Assembly (NCBI GenBank): GCA_021613535.1
Contig: CP075494.1
Location: forward strand, 12,338,001-12,402,000
Direction of reading: 5' to 3'
DNA from: Adineta vaga
Lineage: Eukaryota; Rotifera
DNA length: 64,000 bases
Shown here: in pieces, positions 40,630 to 55,425 of the stretch
How the letters are laid out: the number at the start of each line of letters is the position of its first letter
How positions within the stretch are numbered: the first letter of the stretch is position 1
The notes under the pieces: generated by a model
Told to the model about the DNA's origin: nothing
The model's database searches: none
The model's input: only the letters and a program-made list of their open reading frames with translations
Translations under genes and position numbers: made by a program

Positions 40630-41766
40630 ATGATTTGCAATATCACTTGTCTAAATGATGGTATATGTTCATTCAATGATACATGTTTATGTCCGCCTTG
40701 TTATATAGGTACATCATGCGATATCAGTGTTAATGTAATTAAATTCTCTCTAACTTACGCAATGTATTATGATAGTCAAAATAACGGAATAAATTCGTAT
40801 TTCAATTCCATTACATTTTCTTATACAATCATTATTGCTTTGATGTTACTAATTTCTATTTTAAATAATCTCGCATGTTTACAAACTTTCTTTTTACATG
40901 ATATTCGTTCAACTAATTGTGGTATATTTCAAATATTATATTGTTTAACTGGTTTAATAACATTAATTGGTATGCAATTACGAATGTTAACAATGTTAGA
41001 ATTCGATCGATTAACACAAGCATATTCATATCGATATATAGCATGTAATATTATTCCTGTTCTAATTATTGCGACGGGAGATACTTGCATGTGGTTGAGT
41101 GCATTATTAGCAATTGAATTTGTTCTTTTAGAACGTTTTAATTGGAATCTATATCGAACTCGACGATTTTCTGTTATATCGTCGTTGATTTGTTTGATAA
41201 TCATTGCTAGTTCACATCTCCATGAAATTATTGCCCGAAGACCATTGCCTGATGTACAAGATCCAAGTGCTTATTCTTGTACATTTATTTATCCATTACC
41301 GATCGATATTTTCGATAAAATTCTTCGTACAAGTCATATTATCATTCCATGTATGATTCATTTTTTTACTAGTTTGTGTATTTTTAGTAGTATGACACGA
41401 CGAATTTTACTTCTCTATAGTCGTGAAGATTATTTTCAAGTATTTATTACTGAATGTATTCGACGAAAACATTTCTTTATTCCACCCTTTGTTATCATTT
41501 TATTCAATCTTCCACATTTAATTCTTCATCTAAAAGATGCTTGTGAAGATGCTCGTGATACATTTTTACTACGTATGCATATTTCATTCAATATTTTCGT
41601 CTATTTCCCATCAACGATTACATTTTTTATCTATATATATCCATCGAAAAGTTATATGCATCAGTTCAAAAAAACATTCATTGGCCATTGGTTTAAACGT
41701 ATTTTTCATCTAGAAAATCAAAAAAAAATACGAAAAAGAATGATTTCTAATGATTCATCTGTGTAA
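40630..41766 (+). CDS. Seven-transmembrane receptor with N-terminal EGF-like domain
   Basis: Predicted plasma-membrane G-protein-coupled receptor, ligand unknown. The open frame runs without an in-frame stop from 40519 to 41766, but the first in-frame ATG is at 40630 (378 aa); upstream coding would need another exon. An EGF-like module comes first: CNITCLNDGICSFNDTCLC then GTSC (six canonical Cys plus one extra). Seven hydrophobic helices follow, the first around TIIIALMLLISILNNLACL and the last around ISFNIFVYFPSTITFFIYI. A basic tail (KKIRKRM) closes the protein. No DRY or NPxxY motif in usual form, so the class is uncertain. The 7TM part has no intron, unlike most neighbours. No signal peptide at the 40630 start; one may lie on an unseen exon. 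Confidence 0.7.
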   Translation: MICNITCLNDGICSFNDTCLCPPCYIGTSCDISVNVIKFSLTYAMYYDSQNNGINSYFNSITFSYTIIIALMLLISILNNLACLQTFFLHDIRSTNCGIFQILYCLTGLITLIGMQLRMLTMLEFDRLTQAYSYRYIACNIIPVLIIATGDTCMWLSALLAIEFVLLERFNWNLYRTRRFSVISSLICLIIIASSHLHEIIARRPLPDVQDPSAYSCTFIYPLPIDIFDKILRTSHIIIPCMIHFFTSLCIFSSMTRRILLLYSREDYFQVFITECIRRKHFFIPPFVIILFNLPHLILHLKDACEDARDTFLLRMHISFNIFVYFPSTITFFIYIYPSKSYMHQFKKTFIGHWFKRIFHLENQKKIRKRMISNDSSV

Positions 41767-42786
41767 AAAGAAAGCTCTCGTAGATGTTATTTTCTTTTCA
41801 AAAATAAAATTGAACTAGAATTACAAAGAAAGAATCTGGTACTTTGTTATACGGCCAAAGTTCTTTTCCTGGTAGGATATGAATCTAATGAATAGAAGTC
41901 TTTCAAAGTAGTAAAGACAAAGTATCATGCTGTTGTTAATGAATAGGTTTTTAAAACTAGCTCTTTCGAATAGTTGTAATCAAGAAAAATATATCTTCGA
42001 ATTGTACTTTGCATTTAGAAAGGTGAAGATTCTCCGAAATGATTCATTTATAAATAATTACATTTAATAATATACGGGTATATTTCTTTCTTCTATCGGT
42101 TAAGATCTATTAGTATTTGTTATTTCTTTTCCTTTTTCTTACTCGTCAAATGCATTCACATATAGTAGAATCATAAGAAACTTCAGTTAAATGAGATTTT
42201 GTTCTCAAATGACTATGACGTTTAGTTTTCATCAGAGAGTAGTTATTTTTTTTGACAGTTCATTAGAATATATTCGAAGGAAATCATCTTGAATTGATTC
42301 ATTAGTTAACTTGTCGAGCAAGAAAGAAGAAAAGGTAAAGAACTTCATATAATCATAAGAGATAAAAAAAAAAAGACGACACATTATAGAAAACTATTAA
42401 TCATGCATTCTTTTTCTTACTTCATCTTCATATATCAAGTATATATATATATATATTCTAAGCTTAAACAAAGAGACATAGAATGTAATTTGATGCACAA
42501 TTATATGTAAGAGAGACGATAATACAATATAATAATGAGTTTAATAAGAAAATATTCTTATTCATCTGTTCGACAACATCAATAATAGCAACAACAATAA
42601 TATAGAAATAACATCGCATCTATTTCTCTTTTTCTAATATATCGTATATTGAGTTCGTTTATTATTTTCTTTCCGTTTAATTAATTTTCTTCTGATACCT
42701 ATAGAAAAGATCGTTTCTAACATATTCTTTTTATGATTGACAATTCTTTAATATAGAACAAAAGAAGAAGAAGAAGAAAAAAACAA
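41767..42786. other. Intergenic, no supported gene
   Basis: AT-rich with a short TA run near 42440-42455 and GAA/AAG runs near 42765. No frame with family similarity. The end is the 5' flank of the first candidate exon of the next gene. Confidence 0.45.
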
Positions 42787-45476
42787 ATGTTTTCCTATAG
42801 TAATGCATCATTAGTACCACCGGATCAGTATGAACAACATTCTTACAATCAAAATTTATCTCCAACATGTACAACCAATAATATTCGTTATAAATCAACA
42901 CCAAATGTTGCCTTTTCTTCTGATAATCAGGTACGTTCAAAGATTTCGAACAACTCATAAGGAAACTCGACGATCGTTAGAAAGAGGCGTTCTTTGTTTT
43001 CAAACGGTAACAAAGAATTGTGTTCATACATAATTGACTTACTAAGATGGTAATTATTCAACATTGTCAGATATTCTAAGTAGTAAAACTTTCTTTTTTT
43101 TTCTTAGTTTAAAAAGAACATGGCATATTAAATTGAGTTATTTCTGCATTGTGACATACTCAATCATATTAAAGTTTATTTCATATTTCGAAATGATTGA
43201 TCGACATATTCGAAGTCTAATTTCAATATAATGTCAGCCTATATATCATCTCGTCTTTTGTAGATGAATAATAAGACGAAAGATAGTGTATCGGAAAATT
43301 CTAAGAAGCTTAAATCTATGAGAAACTTGATTTACGTTTGTTGTTACAACGACATTTCCTTTTTTAATCATGAATAATCATTTATCGAGAAAACGAGTTA
43401 AAAGTTTATATAAAATAGTCATGTATGCACGAATGGTGACATGTTATTTCCTACAAATGCTTATCCATTGTAATAAACTATCGACATAATCTATTTGAAG
43501 ATATTTCTAAAAAAAGAAATATTCGTAAACAAAGTGTATCAAGAAAAAAGCTGATAATTAGAAGAAAAGAACTAGCTAAGAGATTTTTCCTTCTCAGGAA
43601 AACATTACCGACACGCGAAGATCAAAAACTATTCGCATTGATAAAATTGACACTTATGAATATAAATATAGATTTCTCGTTCAATTTGTTCTTTTACTGA
43701 TTACTTTCTTTCTAAAGTGAGATAGTGTGAAACATGCGAGAAAAAAGAATTATCTATTCGAGAAAGGAGCAGAAGAAAATATGCGAAAAAATGATTAGAT
43801 CGAGTTTTTCTTTTTTTTTTTTATTTGTTCATCTGTTTCTGTGCGTGTGTTCTTCTCTTCTTACGAAATAGCGACATAGAATACAAGAAGAAGAAGAAGA
43901 AGAAGGAAAAAGAGAAATAGCTATTCTAAAATGTGTAGAACAGGATATTGCAAATAAGTTTTTCAACAACAATCTCTTATAAACACGCACATCAATATAA
44001 TCTGTAGGAAAACAACATTGATAATTTTTGAAGTTATGGATCGACGAAGACTATCTGTTTATGTGAATCTATTAGGTACAACAGATGCTATGACACATAT
44101 TAATCATCTAAATGTAAGTCTTGAAAGAATTATTTCCGATTAAAAACTATAATGTCAACAAAGTCATAATTTATTCACAGAATATATGAGTATATGAATG
44201 TAAGTTACTCATTCATATTTTAGTTGTCTCACTTGAATAAATAAAATAGTTCTTTATAACATATATATAACCTCTTGAAAATCAATAATCGAATCGTTCA
44301 AATAGAAAGAAGAAAGTCATCGAAAATAGTCTTTCATAGTGTAATATTACTATAAAATATTATGAATATGTTGTAGAAAAATGAAACTAATCTCGATAGT
44401 TTTTCTCTCATGAGAATCGAATCTAAAGTTATTTATTTATTTATTTATTAATTTATGCAAAAAAATGAACGTCATTGCAGTTAAGTAAATGGATACATTT
44501 TTCAATTATCTAGACGGATCAACGACGCTTGTCCGACAGTCCATTACTTCGATTACCCAATTATCATATACACTATCCAGAAGAGTTCGGTGGGAGTGAA
44601 TCGTGTATGTTAAAACAAAAAAATTCTTCATTATCCATGCTTTTGGATTCAACAAGTTCAATGATGCGTACAGCTTCAACAACATTTCAATGTCTTATTG
44701 GATCTTTACGACGAGCTTCGTATTGTGGTGAACCTGATCCAACTATTCAATTATCTGCAGCTGGTAATAGTGGTTCACTTTATTTATTTCCTGGAGCAGC
44801 AAATTCAAATGAATCATCCATATCGAATATGTCTTACGAAGAACAAAAACGTACAGTAACTATTTATGATGGAAAAGTTCCGACAGCATCATCAACACCA
44901 GCATTCCCATTTGAATTAATGACACCAATCGATGCTATTACTCAAACAGTTGACGATCCTGTGGAATCGTTTGTACAAATTGTTCTCGAAGAACCAGATG
45001 GTCGACCACCGATTATGTTACCTTTATCTTCATCACGTCGAAGTTCAATCTCTCGACATCGACATCGAAGTACATCGCCAAATTCTCGATCGATAAATGA
45101 ATCATTAACAATAGTAGACAAATCACCTACTGATACAAAATCCTTACCGATAATAGAATTATTTAATTCATTGGAAATCTATAGTCAACCACCCGAAAAT
45201 GTTGAACCAATGGATTTTTCATTTCTTGAACCAGTGCTAAGAGGTGAAAGTGCAGCTCCACCTCCCATACGTCTACCAAGTACTCGACAAACATCTGTAC
45301 CAAATGCTACAATAAATAAAGATTCAAAAATTGATTTTCATTCATCATTATCTTCAACAACAACGATCAAAAATATTCCATCGTCTTTACCATTAAAACT
45401 ATCGACGAGTACAACTAATACTGAGCATACAATTACGTCTACGTCGTGTTTAAAAGTACCACGTTCTACTAATTGA
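42787..45476 (+). CDS. Unrecognised Ser/Thr/Pro-rich protein with two candidate first exons
   Basis: Family not recognised. The common exon 44514-45476 encodes 320 aa, mostly disordered, Ser/Thr/Pro-rich, with a His/Arg cluster (SRHRHRS) near its middle and a few acidic motifs such as PMDFSFLEP. Two upstream exons each begin with ATG and end in phase 0 before a GT donor: 42787-42930 (48 codons, starts MFSYSNASLVPPDQ, donor GTACGT) and 44036-44113 (26 codons, starts MDRRRLSVYVNLLG, donor GTAAGT). Either joins the common exon in frame, but they do not join each other, since exon 1b follows an acceptor in the wrong phase. This suggests alternative promoters giving 368- and 346-aa proteins. No membrane helix or enzyme motif. 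Confidence 0.55.
42931..44035. other. Intron or alternative-promoter region
   Basis: Lies between the two candidate first exons. AT-rich with GAA repeats near 43885-43905 and T-runs near 43808. It would contain the promoter for the second start exon. No gene seen. Confidence 0.45.
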
Positions 45477-46624
45477 AATGATCTTTTTCCTTTCGTGTGT
45501 ATTATACTTATTGTTATGAAATTCTTTTTCTGCATGATTAAATAAGTCAATATACAAGCTTTCATTTGTAATCACTCTATAATATACTTGTGAACTTAAC
45601 TGCTTAATATAATCAAGTGTTATGAAAAGTAATTGAGTTTCGATTCCAACGTTCTTCATGAGATTCTTCAAAATTTGAAGATTTCACATCGGTTAAACGG
45701 TGCACGTTTGTTATTTGCATGTATATAGTTGCTCAATATGCATGAATAAACAGAATATGAAAGCGTAGATAACGCAAATTTTCCATTTCTTAGCTCACGT
45801 GGATAACTGCATGAATGAATCATTTGTCATCTCCTTAGTCAAAAATAAGTTAAATTACATAGCAGCAATTGTGTCATCTGTCCATCAGCAGATATCTTTA
45901 TAGAACTAGTTGTTTTCTGTTAATTTTCTACATTGATAAATTGCCGAGTAAAACAAACACATCTCATTATCCTATATCCAAACTAAATATAGTACATGCT
46001 ATCAATCGTAAGATAGTACTCATATATAATAAATTAACATGTCAAATCCTATTCGAATATATTTGTATGAGATAATATGATGTTCAGATAAAACTGACAA
46101 AATATGTTAATTACACTTTAATGCATTTTCGGTTTTACATAAGAACTCATTCATATTTTCAAAGAAACACGATATTTATCGAAAGAACTTCGAAATATAA
46201 TCGTGATTATTTTTAAATATCCGCACATTTGTATTATAAAACGGTTGATATTAAACTACAGAGAAGTATTCATATGTTATTCGGTGCAAGAAGGTATTAG
46301 TTTTCTCCAAAATTTTATTCACAAAAGCCAAACTACAAATGGAAAATGAACGCATATATTCATACAGTTATTCTGTACATTCATTATCTTTTTCGTCAAT
46401 TCAGACAACTAGAAAAACAAAAAAGAAATTCACTACAAAAAGAAAACAAATGTTATACAAAGACATGTCTATGAGACAAAAACACGCGCTCATAGTTCAT
46501 ATGACTAAACACTAGAAATAATAGAAAAGGAGTAAAAATGATTTTAAAGTTTTGTTTGGACAAAAAGTACACAGACACACACACATAGAAATTACAAAAC
46601 AGTGAAAAGTAAATAACACTAAAA
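45477..46624. other. Intergenic between converging genes
   Basis: 3' flanks of the Ser-rich gene (plus) and the DDE-like gene (minus). It includes a CA-rich run near 46568-46586. Frames at 45338-45671 and 45869-46075 lack domain similarity. Confidence 0.5.
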
Positions 46625-49600
46625 TTAAATCTTGTCGATAAGATCGTCAAGATCGTCCCAACTTTCTTGACTTGGAGCATTACCAATTGAACTTACTCCA
46701 TCATCAAGCATTGCTAATTGTTCCATTGCATCTAACATACTACCATTTTCTGTATGAGTTTCACCCATACATTGCGTTTCAGTTGTTGTTGTCGTTGTGG
46801 ATATTTGTGTATCACCATTTGTTATTGTTGTTACTTGTTCTTTGGCAACAGCTCTACTTCTGGTAGTCATTGCCATACCTCGATCTTCTTGAATGGCTGT
46901 TGCTGCTGCAGTCGTCGTCACTGTTGTCATCGTCGTTGTTGTTGTTGTTATTTCTGTTGATTGAGCAGCAACAGCAGCTTGCAGTTGTTTATCTTTTCGA
47001 ATCATAGCTGATGCTGTTGCTGCAGTTGATTTTGTTTTTGTATCAACAATCGGATCATCTTCGAAATCGGATCTTAACCATTCAATCATATCTGTAAATA
47101 GACAAACGCCATTTTGTGTTGGTTTTATTTGCATCATTGACATTTCATATGGATCATGTAAATCATCATCATCAAGGTAATCTTCTTCTTTTTCTTTGTT
47201 GTTATTATAATCTAAGAAATTTGATGCATATTGTTGTTGATGAATTTTATAATGATTTCGTAAACGTATGGCTGATGGAATATATTGTTTGCAAATTGAA
47301 CAAACACGTGAAGGTAACTTGACTTGTAATGATGGACAACAAGCATCAAATGGTAATAAATCATTATGTGTACGATTGATCACAATACCATGAAATTGTA
47401 TACGTTGAAAAAGATTACCATAAAATGGTGAAATAGGATTTGATGCAGCAGATGATGACTCAATTTCAGCCATTTTGACACCACGTGATGAACGATTAAA
47501 TGGTACAGGCGGCGGAAGAAAACGATGAGGAAATACTTGAATATAATTTGAACGCCATGGTGTACAACATGATGGATTATTACAGCGAATGATTTGAATT
47601 GTATATTGAGTTTGAACAACATGTGTTGCACACCAATATCTAAAATGAGAAAAATTTTCTTTTCAAATCTGCTCACTAAAAATCTGTATCGACAACTATC
47701 ATAATATCTCAAATAAAAGTCCCATATTATGATCTTTATTATCTCTAATTTTCGAATTCTTCTTTTCACTTACTCATCAATGTCGCATTCGGTCTTGATT
47801 TCTGTCGTTGCAATCGTCGGAGCTGGACGTGTTTGAGTAACACGTTGATCGAGTGGTGCTTCTTCTTCTTCTTCTGCACAGATCCTACAAAAATATCAAA
47901 ATCTTTATGACTTTATTCCTTCACATTTTGATTTTATCCTACCGATCAATGATACTATCTAAAGCTAATGTACTGTCCGCCATTTTAAGTTGTTCATCAA
48001 CTAATGGCGATGGATTAATATATTCAGCAACAACAGGATATTCATCAAGTACATTCATACTCCAAACTTCTGCTAACACATCTCCAGTTTGTTTAAAATT
48101 TGTTTTTTCTAATTCTGCATGCTCCGTTACACCACAATCATTTAAATGTGTACCGAAATGATCATGTGGAAGGATAAGGCCTGCTAAATCATGTGATAAT
48201 GGTGATAAACGTCGTTCTACAACATTGAATAAAGTTTGACCTGGTGCTTGATTAAGAATAATCAATGCATCAAGATTATATTTTTTAAATTTATCAATAG
48301 CTGCCGATAATGTTTTGGAATAACGGGTATTATTTTCTGTATTACTAGCATCGACATTAAGAACAACAATTGGTTTCACACGACCAAGATGATCACGTGC
48401 AAATTTTTCGAATTCTTTTAATTGTACTAATCGATCAAAATCGATAGCATGAATTTCATGAGTAAGTCGATCATGTTTACCGGAACGAATTGTGACATAT
48501 GTAGGACCAGCATAACCAATTAAACCGGTTTCATCAATAAGTGATGCAGCATAAACACTAATAATAGAACGTTCGTAGAAAAAAAACGGAAAGAAGATCC
48601 ACAGCAATCACTTACCATGGTGTATATTGATGACGCGCATTACTAGTTGATGTTAATGGTGATTCAGCTGAACTCATTTCATAGTCCATATGCATAATAA
48701 GTGGTGCTTGACCTTTTGCTGACGGTCGTCCAATACTAACTTTAGCTTTCGTATCTTGTGTTAAGTAGAATACACAATCATTACCAAAGATACCAGCTAA
48801 ATCTTTGATATGTCGTAAGGAAGCAGCAGTAAAATGACAATCTAAAATAAATAAAGGCATTATAGAATTTTATGGTAGATAGAATATAATAACAAACCTT
48901 CATGTTTTTGAATTGCTTCAATTGTTTGTAATTTGCGAAGACGAACAGGAACAGTAATAACATGTTTCTTTCCATCATGAGATAATGAACGATTTGGCAT
49001 AAGACTAAATAGATAGAGAATAAGGATAGTTTTTATCCATTTATTACACGTACCGATAGTAGAGTGATGATTTTCGAATTTCATAACCACGTTCTTTGAT
49101 TTTATCTTTTAGATCATCTAATGAGACACATGCTTTTCCTTTATTATCCGATACTCCACCAACACGTGCAATTTCAGCAATAATCTGTAAAAGATCTGGA
49201 CAATCATCTTCAATTTGCATACGCATTGTAGATGGTCGAAAAATTTTCGAAAGTTCAGCAGCAACTTCTGGATTAGATGCACATAATTGTTCGACGCGAC
49301 GTTTCTTTCGTTCTCGATATCGTGTTGATGCACGTTGTTTGGATTGAAGACGTTTCAAATCAGTTGTACGTTGTTTCTTTTGTTCAATTAATTTTTTTAA
49401 TGTCTTCTGATTTTCAGCTGTTAGTAAACCCATACTTTTTACTTGAATTAAATTAGCAATACGTTCAGATATTTCTTTCAAATCTTTTAAAACAGATTCC
49501 TGTGCAGGTGTTTTTATTTTTTCATTTTCTTCCTTTTCAGCTTTGGCTTTCGCTGCTTGTGCTTTCTTTTTCGCAGCTTTAGCATTTGATCGAGCAATCC

Positions 49601-50054
49601 AAGGCTTTTCTTTGGCTAAAGTTTCTTCATCCATATCTTCTGCTGCCTGATTATTTCGTTTACTGAATGTTGGCGCTTCTGATTCGACAAAATCTGGATC
49701 AAAATTTGGGTCTTCATCTTCAGATGAATGTGAACGTTTACGAATACTTTTTTTCGAAGTAACTTTTTTTGCAGGAGCTATTGTTGTTTCAGCTGTTGTA
49801 CTTGCACCAGATTTATTCCAAGTGTCGAGATATTCAGCAATTTTCTTTCGAACTAATTCTTCATCTTTTTTTATTTCATTCCATTCAGTTTGTGCACTAT
49901 GATGTGAAGTCTTGAGAGAAAAGAGAACGTATATAAATACAACTGAAGATTTTCAGTTTAGAATACTTACGCAGCGAGTCATTTTCGGATGACCTTTCAT
50001 GAAGGCATCGACAAATTCTCGATATAAACAATATCGAGGACTTTTATGCGCCAT
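46625..50054 (-). CDS. Uncharacterised protein with DDE-transposase-like core and C2H2 finger
   Basis: Seven exons: 50054-49971, 49910-49054, 49004-48898, 48841-48616, 48557-47943, 47884-47774, 47639-46625, in consistent phase, 1004 aa. It resembles a large uncharacterised invertebrate family with blocks SLDDLKDKI, LSHDGKKHVITVPVRL, YLTQDTKAKVSIG, VLNVDASN, VERRLSPLSHDLAGLILPHD and NPSCCTPW...FLPPPVPF. Asp379, Asp494 and Glu539 could form an RNase H-fold DDE triad, hence probable origin from a transposase (inference). N-terminus: acidic with a KKSIRKR basic stretch, then a Lys/Ala coiled coil. C-terminus: one finger, CSICKQYIPSAIRLRNHYKIH spacing C-X2-C-X12-H-X3-H, then Thr-rich and acidic sequence. 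No flanking terminal repeats seen; it looks like a spliced host gene, not an intact element. Confidence 0.7.
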
Positions 50055-51149
50055 TTATTCTTGACTATTAATACACGAACTAAGTTGATGTGATAAATAA
50101 AAATGATGGGGGGGGTTCCTATCCAACAACGACGACGATGACCGACCGGGAAGTAGTAGATAGTATGAAGTGAACGCGAGGCAAATGAACAGAAGAAAAA
50201 ACGACGAGAATAGTAAAAGCGGACACAAACACACTATTTGATGATCACCATTGTATACGAGAAGAAAATGTTCGAGTACGACGACGTGACCGTAAGATGA
50301 CCCCTTGATAGAAGCGAATATGAACTGGACGTGATCAACGCTTATATCTATTGGTAGAAGGGTCTATGAAGGAAAGAATAGAAAAAAAAGAACGACGCGA
50401 TCACGAGAATATCTGACCCCAAGACGAGTTGTCCATATACCACGTCCATGATGAGTGAGAGTAAAAAGAATAAGACTTATCTTGAATGTCTATTGAAGAA
50501 AACTGATTGGTCCTTTGTGTCAGTTATATTGACTATGATAAGTAATTGCACACGAAGGTGATATTGAGAAGTAATGAATCTCTCCTTTATTTGAAAAAGG
50601 AGATCCGATTCATTTTTATAAATTTTTGTTCACAGAGTAACAAATAACGTAAGTTTTATATTCAATATCATCAACGATAAAATAAACAATATAGATTCAG
50701 TTGTTTATGCAAAATCCGAGTAAATTTCAAATAGATTTTGTTGAATTCTATTCTAATTAGAAATAAATTTCCATTGATACCGAAAACAATCGACATAAGA
50801 GATGTTGATCATATTCAAATTGCTTGTGATTTTTTTGACTGCGTGATTTTTAAACGAAATTTTTTTTGTTCCATTACTCTTTCAATTAGTGATAATGAAT
50901 GAAATCAGGAAAAAAATTCTTCATGTATTCCAATTTCTAAATGTGATACTTAATATCCCGATCATTCATAAGGTTATTTGTTTTAAATTCTTTTTCGAAT
51001 ATCCGAGAAAACGAACGAATGAGAAAAAGAGGAACTTCATGTTTATTCTGTGTTTGCAGAGAAAAAAAAGTGTAACAAATATAAAACGAATGGTAATGAA
51101 ATCGTTTCGATGCAATTGTTCTATATTTGATCCACTCATTTAAAATAAA
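50055..51149. other. Intergenic: 5' flank of the DDE-like gene and 3' flank of PSMA2
   Basis: Has a run of eight G at 50108-50115, a region of ACGACG repeats near 50130-50145, and AT-rich sequence to the proteasome gene. The frame 50889-51143 is lysine-rich with no domain. No gene supported. Confidence 0.45.
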
Positions 51150-52074
51150 TTAAGCTATTTGTGCTAAATAATCTTTGACTTCAGCAGGTGTCAAACGACG
51201 AAAACCTTCTTTATCACAAATACCAATTTCTATATTGTCTTCAGTCATTTGTCCTTCGAATGATTCTTTAAGTGTTAAGATAGCTGTATGAACAGCATCT
51301 TCTAGAGCTAATTGATCAGAATATCTATAAAATAGAAATCCAATTATGTTTCGAAGAAATAAAAATGATCAATAATACCGTTTTTCAAGAAAAGTTTTAC
51401 CATTCACATAATTACGACCAATAGCTGTTGCTTTCCATGGAAAATAGGAACCCTATAGAATAATAACAAAGTATTATTTGAAGGAAAAAATCAGAATAAT
51501 ACTTACCGATGGATCACATTGATATAGAAATGGACGATCTTCATCATAATCATAACCACAGAGAAGTAGAGATACACCAAATGGACGAACACCACTGAAA
51601 TTTATCATGAGATTATATACGACTGATTAAAAATTGAGAGAACAAACCCGGATTGAGTATATTCTTGCATAACATCAGCTACTCGTTTGACGAGTTGTGT
51701 TGGTGGTACATTTTGTTCATAGATAAGCATATATTCTTGAGCTAATTTACGTGCCTTTTGAACAAGTAATCTATATAGAATAAATACGAATTTCAATCAT
51801 TCAAACAAGAAAATGATCTCTTCTACCGGTAATCAGGACCCATGCCACTGTAGACAAGTCCCATATTTTTACAAATTGGTTCTACTTTATGAATTGTTCG
51901 ATCATCATGTAATAATGATTTACTCTTTTTTTCAGTCGCTAATACAACACCATTCAATGCTTTAATGCCAACAGCTGGCGAACCAGCATTTACGGCATTG
52001 AGTGCATATTCAATTTGAACAAGTTTACCCGATGGACTGAATGTTGTTAATGAAAATCCGTATCGTTCTGACAT
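51150..52074 (-). CDS. PSMA2: Proteasome subunit alpha type-2
   Basis: Structural alpha-ring subunit of the 20S proteasome, cytosol and nucleus. Exons 52074-51827, 51770-51648, 51594-51507, 51452-51379, 51324-51150, giving 235 aa (human 234). Seen: the alpha-type N-terminus [20 protein letters not shown] followed by EYAL, then [39 protein letters not shown] and [17 protein letters not shown], all near-identical to animal PSMA2. Complete, no oddities. Confidence 0.97.
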
Positions 52075-52290
52075 AATTCTTTTTTTATTAAAATTGATAA
52101 AATCTGAAAAGAAAATTATAAATTCGATCAAAATTGATTTCACATTAATTGTTTTAATTAGCAATAGTAACGTTTTTAATTTCATCAGAATATAAAGATT
52201 ATCTCCTCAATACCAGACATGTTTTTAAACCTGTATTTTCAAGCTGAAAGAAAGAAAAAACAATATACAAAAAACAGAAACGAACGATTA

Positions 52291-55425
<3,135 letters not shown>

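Noticed and set aside
46672-46960. Plus-strand frames opposite the Thr-rich tail of the DDE-like gene
   Set aside because: Cys/Leu-rich mirror images of Thr/Gln codon repeats on the coding strand; no independent support.
49096-49347. Plus-strand frame opposite the DDE-like gene
   Set aside because: Antisense shadow of a conserved coding exon.
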